Both the position numbers and the translations under genes were made by a program. The notes under the pieces are model-generated. The model was not told where the DNA came from. It ran no database searches and worked only from the letters and a program-made list of their open reading frames with translations. This document shows, piece by piece, positions 37,101 through 48,360 of a stretch of 64,000 nt of DNA (position 1 is the stretch's first letter; every line of letters begins with the position of its first letter). This DNA comes from Eremophila alpestris peregrina (Eukaryota > Chordata > Aves > Passeriformes > Alaudidae): the NCBI GenBank assembly GCA_009792885.1, contig WMCF01000030.1, positions 3,258,635 through 3,322,634 on the forward strand. Direction: 5' to 3'.

Positions 37101-38860
37101 GTCAAGTTCATTGTGTTGAGTTTTACAACACTCCAGATCTGGTTCCTCTGAACCTACAATAATTATACCAGGAAGACAGGCTCAAAGAAACCCTTTTCAA
37201 CCTTGGACCTTTGTCAGGTTTTGGCTTATGACCAGAGTACCATTGTTTATGTCATGGGAAAGAAAAAAGAAAAAAAAAAAGGCAAAAAAAACATTGTTCA
37301 TGTTTATTATTATTTTTTTCATCATGCAATCCTTAAAAAACTATTGCCACAAGTCTTTCCTCACTCCAGCTGTCACATTGCCTTGTGATTTTCTGAATGA
37401 ACTTGTAATAGAACCACGAGCCCCTCGGCTTCTCCGTTGTTACTCCAGTCAGAGCCTTTTGCTGTAATAAGTTTTTATGCCTTTCATTGACACCGTCTCT
37501 CACATCACACCCATGTGGTGTAGTGCTGCTATCAAAAAAAAAAAAAAAAAAACCAAAAAACAACCCCCAAAAAAAACCTAAATGAGAGGCAGAAACTCAG
37601 AGTCCATTACGTTAACCTCAAAGGAACATCTGTTTCCAGCATTGACTCTTAAACTTGGGTTGTTTTGCTGTGGAGAGTTGTCACAAACATGGAATATGAG
37701 ATCTTGTTTTGAGACCAATTTGACGTGATAGCTGTAAGGCTGTAGTTCAGGAAGGCCTTCAGGCATGTTTGGAGTCCAGTTGGCTTCAGCTCTGTCATTT
37801 GCACCATTTCTCCTGCTCGGAAGGAGCCTCTACTTGCCTTGCCTTCTGTCTTGGTTTATGCTCATACAAATGCTTCTCCAGGTCAATGTAGGCTTGGGCT
37901 CCTAGTAGGAAGAAATAGGAAGTTGCATCTGTGACTCACTTCATACTGTGGAAAGATAATCAGGTTAAAAATCATTAATTACTGTGGAAAGAGCTGTGTC
38001 AGAGGAGGGCGTTACCAACCTGTTCCTGGAGGTCACTGTTGTTGCTGTTGCATGGGCAAAGCTGCCTGGGTTAGCCTGGATGAGCTGGCATTAACCTGGC
38101 TGCTTTCTGCCAAAGTGCTTTACAGGATTGTTCACACAGCCAGAGCTGCTGGAGCAGCACCTCCCACCATGGTCAGGGATCAGCACCTCCACACAGTACT
38201 GCTGTGGCTTAGCATGGCAGGAAGAGGGGACATCTTACACAGCTTCAAGTCTCCATGCAAGAGGCACTGATCTCCTGGCCCCTGGCACTGACAGAAAAGC
38301 TCTTTTGCCCCACGTATTTTGCATTCTTGGGAGCTGATCAAACTGAGTTGCCAAAGAACCCTTTTCCCTGCTCTAGACTGTATCTCCCAGATGGAGTCAG
38401 AGCACAGGAATGTCAGTTTGCAGTTCCAAAGAGTCCTTCAGACACAGATCAGGCCCAAAGCACAAGTAGGGACTCAGGAATATGATTACCTGCTTTGTTC
38501 AATGGAGATTTTGCTTGGAGCAGATGTGTTTCAGACAGACACCCAGCATGTATTAAGGGTTGTGCCCACTGCAGGCTCTCCCGTGATTTTTTTATAGACA
38601 ACTGGCTTGTGACATTGTTCATGAGCTGCCTTTATTCCCATTTTCAATTCCCAAATACGCAGGCAAAAAAAGAACTACTGTTTGTTGAATGAGGATAATT
38701 ACTATCACTGAGCAACCTTCCATGGTTGCCATGAATTAACAACCACTGGTAAATACTTCTTAAGTCACAAATATTTTTAAGACCTTAACAACAGATGTCA
38801 GAGCCTAATTTTCAGTGCTCCTATTTCTGAAATGTGAGGTTTTTGTCTCAGAGCTTTTTC
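37101..38860. other. Non-coding sequence with A-rich tracts
   Basis: A-rich tracts lie at about 37260-37292 and an A-run at 37534-37552 followed by AACCA/CCCCCA-type tracts to 37577. No gene was recognised. Confidence 0.45.
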
Positions 38861-38913
38861 TGGAAAGGCCACATTGTATGGGCCTTTCTTGTGTGAGCAG
38901 TACAGAACAGTCC
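38861..38913 (+). repeat. 53-bp direct repeat, copy 1
   Basis: It matches 39630-39682 at 48 of 53 positions with no gap (about 91%). The flanks do not match, so this is not part of a longer tandem duplication. It may be a remnant of an unclassified interspersed repeat. Confidence 0.8.
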
Positions 38914-39629
38914 TATGGCTTTAACCTTAAAACTGAACAGAATTTCTGGCAGCAGTGTGTTTCATTAATCACACAGTAGATGTTTTTATAGCTGAACTAT
39001 CTTCTCTGTTTGTCCAGAAAATCAGATTCTTTGTCTCATAACTAATAACCAAGGCCCTCGGAATCACCAAGTTTATGTCAAAGCAGAGCTAAATTATGAA
39101 CAACCTTTGCAGTCTCAGGCCTGTTTCTCATAAATCAAAATCTGTTCAATGGTGCCTTACAATACCTAAATCACTGACTGTGAGAAATGATAATACATTG
39201 TACTATGGTACTTGCAATTAATACAGGATCTATAGTGACAAACACTCAGAGTCCTCCAAGCACTAGCTCAGGAAGATGGAACACTGCAGTTAGAGAGACT
39301 GGTGAATTTGGCATCAAATCAGATATCCTTCACTTCAAAATTAAGATTCATCAAAATGGAACCATTCCATGGAAGTCTATGTTTTAGCAAAGCTGCCCTG
39401 GGAAAGTTTAACCCAACCTCAGAGGGGAGGACTGGTCATTGTGGTAAGAGACAACAGCTTGAGGCCATGAACTGAGCTCAATGCCTGCAAACAGATACTA
39501 GTACGGACTTTTTAGTTTACTGAAGTTTTTATTTAAGGGGGAAAGAAAAAGGAAAAAGTATTCATAAGAGTTCAGGTACTAAAATTAGATACATACTTAA
39601 AATATTTAGTGTAAAATCCAAAGGCTTCC
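38914..39629. other. Non-coding sequence between the two repeat copies
   Basis: Repeat-free. The part at about 38980-39190 has short motifs such as AACAACCTTTGCAG and CATAACTAATAACC that suggest possible conservation. No gene was recognised. Confidence 0.35.
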
Positions 39630-39682
39630 TGGAAAAGCCACATTGTATGGGACTTTCTCATGTGAGCAATACAGAACAGTCC
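39630..39682 (+). repeat. 53-bp direct repeat, copy 2
   Basis: The second copy lies 769 bases downstream of the first. The differences are five substitutions at repeat positions 7, 23, 30, 31 and 40. Confidence 0.8.
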
Positions 39683-42600
39683 CTTCCTGATGAATATCCC
39701 TTCTAAGACTGAGTAGAGAAAGATCTCAGCACAGTCCAAGCTGTCCAGAGAGCAGAGGGGTGACCAAAATGTTCCACACACAGTGCTCTTGTTTTCCCTC
39801 CCCAGCCATGCACCTCATCCCATATCTACTCTCATGGACTCAGGAGTAGCTCACAGACCTCATGCTTCTGACATTTGCATTGAATATGTTTGGTAAGATG
39901 AAGTCCACTTGCACATGGAACAGCCAGTTTGGCTCAGGTAGAACTGAGAAACTCATCCTTCACTCTTCTGTCCTATAAACGTATTAGTTCATACATACCT
40001 GAAACGATTCAGTTACTGTTTAACACTAACATGGATTTAGGACCTCATCTTCATATATTAAAAAAAATTACTTGCATGAGTAAATGAAAGAGAAATGTGA
40101 AAAGAAACAGGAATACTTGAAGACTATCACAAGTCTGGAAAGCGAGGACTTAAGTATGCTTCACTTCAATTGCCTCAGTATTAGCAACTCTGAAAAAAGG
40201 AATGTTTGTAATATTGAATGAACCTCTGCAGTGATGTTAGGCCAAATATTATGAAGGAACTAGAGGGAAACTGCAGAGTTAATAGAACTGAATTGAAGCA
40301 AGGATTTTCAGAAGTGACTTAATCTGAGGCTTGAAAACTGAAAGAACTTTAATCCTTGTTGAGAAACTGCTGGCTCCCTTCACCCAAACATATTTATATA
40401 GATATTTAACTGATTTCACTAGTGAACAAGCTAATGTATTCTAGAACAATTTATTTTAAAATGTGAACTGTAAAATTATGCTACAAAGTTTATTAAACTT
40501 TCAGGTGTTACATTTTGACATACTCAGATCTTTCCTTTAACAATGACAGAATGCTACACAAAAATACTGCATTTCATCTGGTGCAGGTCTTTATCTTATC
40601 TTGACAGATTATTGTTGGTTAAATTGTAGAGCTGACTTAAAGGCAGGACTCTTCAAGGGAGTGAGAAATTAAGGCTTCACCAAATGGTAATAAAGCTATT
40701 AAAAATGCAAACGGAAAACAGCTACACTGTACAGGTTAGACAGCTAATCCAAACTAGCAGTTTAAAAAAGCAGAGCAATTACACTTTTATTTAAATGCAA
40801 GGAATATGAGCAAGAATAGAATGAGGTGCCTTGTTTAAATGCATTCTTTTGAATATTTATTAGAAATAATACATGTAGTTAAGCCACTTATCTGATTTCA
40901 GTGAATAAGTAAAATGAAAAAGATCAATTTTCATAATTATACTAAAGAAGTCTGTCTTTCATAAAAATCTCATTAATAACACCATTATTACTGAAGAAAT
41001 ATCTCAGTATTATTATTGTTATTCTAATTATCAGCAAAATGCTACTGATAATGTTGTCATAAAATGCCTTTTTAGTATCCTATTAAGGAAGATAGACTAA
41101 GTAGTGGTTTAAGTTAAATCTAGATACTAAGTGGCATTTAGAAAAAAATATTCTTTGTGTATTTGGATAAAATACATTATGTGTATAATTACATAAATTA
41201 CATCAGGTTTGAGAAACAAGAGGTATATAGATAATGCTTATGTGCATATGTATTTATACATCTATAGAACTATATGGCCAGCTTGGAAGGAAACACACTG
41301 AGACATTCAAACAGACTAACAAAATGTTGCCTGAGGACAAAAATAGTTTCTTGGCAAAATTTTTAACAGACAGTTTCACTTATTTTTATCATAATTATTA
41401 GAGGGCCTGTCAATCCTCATTATTTTTCAATACTCAACTGTATTTATTAAATTGCTAAAGATCTGGGGATTCTCTAGATAATAATATTAGAAAGGGCATA
41501 TTACCTTGCACAGGAAGGAAACTTTAGCTGCTTATATCCATTTTCCAGCATGATTCAAAACTAGGCCAGCGTGGGCTGCAGCACAGAGGAGGGAGCAGGG
41601 AGGATTTTTTGGAGCTGGAACCTGACAGTTCTTCATTCTTATGGCAGACAAGGACCTGGGCAGCCAGCATGGCTAGAGAAGAAGAGAATTTGTTCCTGCC
41701 ATGTAATTCTCAATACATGGGCTGGCACCTTTTTGAGGATCAGCAGGCATAGAGACCAGAACCTCAGCCAGACAAGCAAGACAGCTGGTTCCCCATCCAA
41801 AAAGCTGACTAATAAATAATAGCCACAGTAGCAACCAAAGTCAATAAAAAGTAGGTATGCAGGCTTCCTTGGGAGGTCCAAGGCTGTGAAGAGCTGTCTG
41901 AAGCAGGAGGCATCTGGAAGATGAAGACAGAGCTGTAAATGTTGCTCAAGTTGTCATGGGAAGGCAGTCTGCTGCCCTGCTGCCCTCCCTGGGCTCTCAC
42001 ACCTTGTGAAAAGAAATACTCCACTGGCAGTGAAACAACCTTGTAGCCCCTGTCTCTGGAAAGATAATGTAATAAGACATATTCAGCTTTATGAAGCATT
42101 TTCATTGATTTAGATGGTTCTGGCAATTTCTGGTTATGCTTTCATAGACACAGCAACTTAAGTAATAGTGTAAACAAGTTCATTTGACAGTACAAGAAGA
42201 TGCTGGTGTGTGGGAGGCTAGAGTAGACTAAAGGACACTTTTCTGGCCAAGTCTTGATTATTGGTATACACCTGTCCTTAAAAATGCACAAAAATATGGA
42301 GGGCAGTGATTGGAAGGATGGCTGTTTACCATAGCACTGATTAGGAGATGCCTAGAAGGCATGATTAAGGAGGATCTAAGCAAAAATTCAAGGCTTTTCC
42401 AGAAAAGGGTTAGAAAGAAACACATTTCAAAGCAGATCATAGACTGTTTTTCTCTTGACACATATAATTTTTTGTTAATTGGTATCATGTTCTGAAAAAA
42501 GCCCTAGCAGGTGAAATTTGTTTGTGTCTACAATTTGACTACCTTCTCTTGTATTAAAACACTTAGAGAAAATTCATTTATCTGAGTAGAGAGAGTCAGG

Positions 42601-43022
42601 TAGCTTTCAGAAACAGCTTCCAGTGTATTGCAACCACTGGATGCAATAGAGATAGTTGTACTTATACCAATGTGTCACAGGTAGCATTTGCCACTATGCA
42701 TGAGAGTTAAAGCAAACAGAAACAGCTTTTATCACAGCAGACTGTCATGATCTGCACTTAGGGTTCAATCTTCCCATCGACTATGTGGGCAAAAATTGAC
42801 ATGCCTCAGAGAGTAGGATTGAATTCTCCACTTGTTTTAGAAAGTGTTCTAAAAATAAAATCAATATAGGGAATTGTAAAAATAACTTTTTTTTACTTGC
42901 TAGGGAGAACTGCATAAATTACAGATTTATTTTCTTCTACTTGAGAATTATGTAAGTTGTATGAAAAGCTCAAAATAATTTTATACAACCACTGTGCTTT
43001 TGCATCTGTGTGTCTTCAGTGA
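39683..43022. other. Non-coding sequence with an AT-rich core
   Basis: From about 40380 to 41500 the sequence is strongly AT-rich, free of recognisable repeats, and full of ATTA/TAAT cores. It could hold distal enhancers or simply be AT-rich neutral DNA. No gene was recognised. Confidence 0.4.
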
Positions 43023-43094
43023 TTTCTTTTTTCCTCCTTTTTTCCTTCTTTCCCCCTTTCTCTTGTTCTCTCTCCTCCACTCTCTGTCTCTCCA
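43023..43094 (+). repeat. Polypyrimidine tract
   Basis: About 70 bases almost wholly of C and T with only two or three purines. There is no simple unit length. Confidence 0.8.
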
Positions 43095-44137
43095 TGACTC
43101 AGGCAAGAACACACATGCACACACTCTTCAGTAATAAGGGCATATTCTGTAGGTAACCCATCGTTTTCACGCTTGAAAGTGTTCCCGTGGCTTCCAGTAT
43201 GATTTTTCTCAGCTTTGATGTATAACCACCTACCTCTTCAGGACAAATGGATTCAGTTGATCTCTTGGGTGCACACCTGGGGCAGGTTTCACCTAGTCAA
43301 TCTCAGTTTCCATGCCACTGTTTGGATTTGCTGTGGATACTTTGTAAACAGTAGCTACTTTTAAGGAGAAAGAATACAAATAAAACAACAATAGGGCATA
43401 CTCTTCAAGACAAGAATCATCTCCTTTCCTCTACCACTGTTTCAGTTACTGCAACAAAGCAAATCATAATTAACTAGGGACCCAAAGATTCCTCACATTC
43501 CAGCTAAATCCTGCAATTTTCCCGTCCAAAAACCCTCACTAGATTTTCTTAGCAAAACTGTTAAAACCTACATTACAGTGAAGCTTCTGTCCCCCTTCTT
43601 CCTCCCTGGGAACACAGGCTTCCTGGGGCTGTGTGTGCAGTTAAACCTGCATTCACAAAACCAGAACAAAACTCACACTAACCCAGGTGTGCTCCCAGCC
43701 TCACAGTCCTTGATTATGGGACCACAAAGCCACACACTCCCCCAAACCATATGAATTTTGTCTACAAAGCTGGGTACATGAGTGTTTCACAATATTCTTT
43801 TTGTAATATTCCAACCCAACTACTTTAATTGGTGTGTCAGAACCTTTACTGCTGTAATCTCTCTTCTCTCCAACATTCACATTAACAAATTGTTCAGCCT
43901 TGATGTGCTCTGTACTTTCTAAAAGGAAAACCTTGTTTTCTTCTGGAGATGGTACTTCAGAAATGTAAGCACGTAGAAACGTAGAAATGTCTTTTGATGA
44001 GTTGAGTGTCTTGTTTGTGACTGTATCTCCTACATAAAGCTGTACCTGCTTTGTGTTTTTCCTATGACCAGTCCTCAGATTCTTTTAAGGCATGCATTCA
44101 CTGATCAGTGTGTAAGATCTCTTTTCCTTCTCCTCTT
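43095..44137. other. Non-coding unique sequence
   Basis: Nothing recognisable as gene or transposon. Confidence 0.45.
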
Positions 44138-44350
44138 CCTCTCCTCTCCTCTCCTCTCCTCTCCNNNNNNNNNNNNNNNNNNNNNNNNNNNNNNNNNNNN
44201 NNNNNNNNNNNNNNNNNNNNNNNNNNNNNNNNNNNNNNNNNNNNNNNNNNNNNNNNNNNNNNNNNNNNNNNNNNNNNNNNNNNNNNNNNNNNNNNNNNNN
44301 NNNTCCTCTCCTCTCCTCTCCTCTCCTCTCCTCTCCTCTCCTCTCCTCTC
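44138..44350 (+). repeat. (TCCTC)n microsatellite with assembly gap
   Basis: About 27 bases of the pentanucleotide precede a run of 139 N (44165-44303), and about 47 bases of the same unit follow. The gap is therefore inside one array, and its true length is unknown. The open frames crossing it are artefacts of the N run. Confidence 0.97.
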
Positions 44351-44439
44351 TCTTTCTTTCCCTTTTTTCTTTTCTATTTTCCATATTCTTAAGAATCTGC
44401 TCTTGTTTACTGCTGATCTGTAAGTCAACAGCAGCTCAA

Positions 44440-44880
44440 AGCCATTGAGGTGCTGGAGCATGTCCAGAGGAGGGCAGTGGAGATGGTGGAGGGTCTGGGG
44501 CACAAATGCTGTGAGGAGCAGCTGAGAGAGCTGGGGTTGTTTAGCCTGGAGAAAAGGAGGCTCAGGGGGAACCTTATCCCTCTCTATAAGTACCTGGAAG
44601 GAAGCAGTAGTGAGCTGGATGATGGTCTCTTCTGCCAAGAAAAAAGCAATAGGACAAGAGGAAAGGGCCAGGGTTTAGGCTGGATAAAGAAAAAATTCTT
44701 CATGGAAAGGGTTGTCAATCACTGGAACAGGCTGCTCAGGGAAGTGGTAGAATCACTGGAGTTGTTGAAAAGATGTGTAAATGTGGCACTTGGGGACACA
44801 GTTGAATCATGGACTTGGCAGTTCTGGGTTAACTGTTGGACTTGATGATCTTGAATATCTCTTCCAACCTAAACGATTCA
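44440..44880 (+). mobile_element. CR1 LINE 3' fragment (about 440 bp)
   Basis: In plus orientation it encodes the CR1 C-terminal segment (VLEHVQRRAVEMVEGL, CEEQLRELGLFSLEKRR, SNRTRGKG, VVNHWNRLL) and ends with GGACTTGATGATCTTGAAT, CTTCCAACCTAAACGATTCA. It lacks the RT core and lies about 90 bases after the pentanucleotide array. Confidence 0.93.
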
Positions 44881-46643
44881 AGAAGAATAACTTGAAAAAA
44901 CAAATAGAAAAATACTTGGGATGTATCTATGCATTCAAGTGTTACCTTTTCACATTTTAATGAGCACAAACACAGAAATAATATTTATAGCAAGATTTTC
45001 ATCCTGTAATGAGCTCGGAAAGTATCATCTCTGTACAAAAGTGCTACAGCTTCCTAAAACTACTTTTATGCATGAAAAATTGAATTTGTTCACTTAGGCA
45101 TTTTTTAGGAGTTGAAAAAAAACATTAGTGAAATAATTGCTGAGTCCAAGAAATTACTGCAAAGTGGTATGTGGCCCTATGTGGTATCTATCAGTATTAC
45201 TGCAGGTCAATGTGCTTTGGGCCAGATTGTGCCCAGCCACTGAGAATTTCAGGAGAGAAAGAGCATATGGATAGCATTTTTCTTTCTTTCTTAAAGTTCT
45301 TTCTGTCCCATCTGACTTCTGTGTCCCTGTTCCCAGGAGAGAAGGTCAGGAAAAAGAATATTTTGTAAACCACTGGATGTTAGGCTAAGACCATAAAAGT
45401 TACTATAGTCAGGGCAGACTCCAAGGAGCAAAACTGGCCTTTGGGAATGTGAACTGACCACCTCAGATGGACAATAAGAAGCACTCACTTCAATGTGTCA
45501 GGGAGTATTTGACAAACAGCCCTGTGAAAGTCAGAGAGAAACCATGTCCATTAATGCCCACCAAGCAGTCCTTAGATACACCTGTAATCCTTTCTCCACC
45601 AATATTAGCATGACTTGATGCATTGGCTTGTTTCCTATAATTTCCAAATTGGATGTAACCTTTAAGCATCAAATCTTTTATTTGTTCTGTTCTGCATTTC
45701 AGGTTCTCCACAACAGCTGCTGCAAATTTCACCATGGCTCCATACATAATTTCTGCTCACACAAAGCTGTTGTTGACTTAACATTATGCAGAAAAACATA
45801 TATAAACCCCATCTCTCCAGGCTCTCCACCCTAATTTCTCTCCTGGTACTGGAGGTGTATTATGACTTTTATTTCTATTTGCCACTTTAGGAGAAGGATA
45901 TGCTTATAATTTATAATAACAATACATATGCTTATGGTTAAAGGATATTTTCTGTCTCCAAGTAGGAAGGCAAATAACCGTTTTCAGTTGCTACTTATTA
46001 AATAAAATTGTAGCTAGTAAATGGCCAACTTTAGCCATTTTTAAGTCTAGCCATTCAGTTAGCATGGCATTCCCATCTAGAAGATATTTACCCTTAAGAA
46101 AAATTACTGAAAAATTACAGAAAAAAGGATATATGGGAAGGGAGAGGGGGGACAGAATGATTCATAGAAAGAGTCATGGCTCCTGTGGAGCTATTCTTTG
46201 TTTCACAACACAATCTGTGTTGTAATCCTGTCTGCTCAAAAAGGAGTGTAAAAGGATCTGTTATTTCACCCCTCATTTACATGGTAAGAGTGTGTTTTGA
46301 TCCCCAACTGCTGAACAAAGAAAATACAGTAGCCGATGCTCCTAATGTTTACAGTAACATGCTTTTTCACAAAGAAAGGGGTCAAATTAACTCTGTTAAT
46401 AGTCCTCACTGGTTTTTGTTTTTGCTGTGACAAACATCAACCCGCCTTGGCTGTGAGATTTGCCCTCATTTGAAGGTCCAAGGCTCTCTTACAGTTTCCC
46501 CTTTCCAACCAGTGTTGGAACGCTATGAGCTGACCCAGGTTTGCATGACTGCTGCCCTTGTGGCATGTCATCTTCATTGGCCTGGGGCTCCTCAAACCAT
46601 TAGAACTTATGGGGGAGCATGGTTCTTTTAGGTGCATAAACTT
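44881..46643. other. Non-coding unique sequence
   Basis: No transposon was recognised. One minus-strand frame (see 45490-45735) has an unusually good start context. The rest shows only chance frames. Confidence 0.4.
45490..45735 (-). other. Small minus-strand frame with good start context (doubtful)
   Basis: The ATG at 45735 lies in GAGCCATGG, a near-ideal Kozak context, and opens an 81-residue frame (M-V-K-F-A-A-A-V-V-E-N-L at the start). A minus-strand TTTATATATG box sits about 65 bases upstream. The residues look evenly mixed rather than low-complexity, but no family is recognised and no signal peptide or domain is evident. A chance frame is still the likeliest reading. Confidence 0.12.
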
Positions 46644-48360
46644 CACAGAATCACAAAGTGTTTATGGATCTAAGGGATCTCCAGAGACTGGTCCAACACT
46701 CCTGCTCAAGCAGGGACACCTAGAGCCAGTTGGCCAGGACCATGCCTGGACAACTGACGTATCTCCAAGGACAGAAATTCCACAAACCATCTGGACAACC
46801 TGTGCATGTGCTTGTTCATCCTCAGAGTAAAGTGGTATTTTAAAATATAAAAGGAGCCCCCTGAGTTTCAGGTTGTGCCCATTTCCACTTGTCTTGTCAC
46901 CACTGAAAAGAGCCTCTCTGTCCTGTTTGCACTTTCCATTCAGATATTTTTATACATTGATATGACCCCTCTGAGCCTTCTCTTTTCCAGGCTGGATAGT
47001 CCCAGCTCTCTCAGCCTGTCTTCATATCAGAGGTGCTCCAGCCCCTTAACAATTTTCATGGGCATTCATTGGAATTCCTCCAATATGTCCATGTCCTCTT
47101 GTACTGGTGCTCTCTCTTGAGAGCCCAGAGCTGGACACAGCCATCCCCTTGTGCTGAGGACAACGCCACAAGTGCTCAGGAGAATGATCATCTCTCCTGA
47201 CCCACTGGAAAGCAATACTTCCTCTCCAGCTGGGCAAACCCCCAGCACGCACTAGTACCTGGGGTATTTCCCTCCCCAGGTGCAGAACTTTTCACTTTCC
47301 CTTGTTGAACTTCATGAGGTTTTTGGCAGCTCATATCTTCAGCCTATCAAGGTCTCTTGGATGGCAGCATGACCATGGAATATCAGTCAATCTTCACAGT
47401 TTTGTGTCACCTACAAATTTGCTAAGGGTGTACTCTGCCCTGTCATCCAGATCATTAATGATGATGTTAAACAAGACTGGTTCTCTGGGGTACACTGCTA
47501 GTGAAAAGCCTCCAACTAGACTTCATGACACTGACCACCACCCTCTGAGCCTAGCCATTTCATCCAGTTTTGAATCCACCTCACTCTTTGCCCCTCCAAC
47601 TCATAATTTAACAGTGTCAAAATCCTTTCTGAAGTCCAGGCAGAAAATACCCACTGCTCTCCTCTCATTTTTCCTGACAGTAATTTCAGCATAGAAGGTC
47701 ACCTAGTTGATCAAATATTATTTCCCTTTGATGAAGCCATGCTGACTACTCCTTGATAACTTTCTTGTCCTTCAGGTGCCTGGAATTTATTTTCAGGATG
47801 GTTCCAGCACCTTCCAAGGGATCTAGGTGAGTCTGAGCAGCTTCTAGTTACCCGAGTCCTTCTTCCCTTCTTGGAGATTGGAGTGGTGTTTGCTTTTCTC
47901 CAGCCTTTAGAAAGTTCTCCCAGTTACCATCACTGATCCAAGATCACAGAGAGTAGCCTCACAATTCATAGTGACAGCTGCTGATTCCTCATCACCTGAG
48001 TGTGTATCAGGACCTACGGACTTATGTATGCCTGCTTTGTTTAAGGGCCCCAAGACCTGATTCTCTTCCACCAAGGGTACATTTTTCTTGCTCCAATCTT
48101 TTCCTCCGGTCTCTTAGACCTGAGATTCTTGAAGGCTGTTCTTGCTAGTAATGACTGAGGCATGAAGTACCTCATGTTCTGGATAACCAGGTCCTCAGAC
48201 TCCTTCAGCAGTGGGCCCACATTTTCATTAGCCTTCCTTTTTTCACCTGTGTGTTTACAGAAGCCCTTCTGTTGCCTTTGCAATCCCTTACCACATTCAG
48301 TTCTGGTAAATCTGACTGACTTTTCTGCATGCTGGGCTAACACATTGGGTTTCTGCAGAC
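46644..48360 (-). mobile_element. Long CR1 LINE fragment with degraded reverse transcriptase
   Basis: About 1.7 kb, the longest transposon copy here. The 3' end at 46644 reads CACAGAATCACAAAG. Going along the minus strand from 48360, blocks of CR1 ORF2 are readable: the segment upstream of RT (around 48180-48270), then RT fingers and palm, then the C-terminal region. At 47407-47430 the catalytic motif usually read as K-F-A-D-D-T-K-L is K-F-V-G-D-T-K-L, so the first catalytic Asp is lost. Frameshifts and stops break the frame throughout. The sequence upstream of 48360 is not recognisable, so the copy is 5'-truncated. Confidence 0.92.

Noticed and set aside
44064..44638. Open frames of 94-177 residues running through the N block
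   Set aside because: They owe their length to unknown bases and to a pentanucleotide array, and the minus frame also reads antisense through a CR1 copy.
44450..44845. 131-residue plus-strand frame
   Set aside because: It is the C-terminal part of CR1 ORF2, not a host gene.
47302..47694. 130-residue plus-strand frame
   Set aside because: It reads antisense through a CR1 copy.
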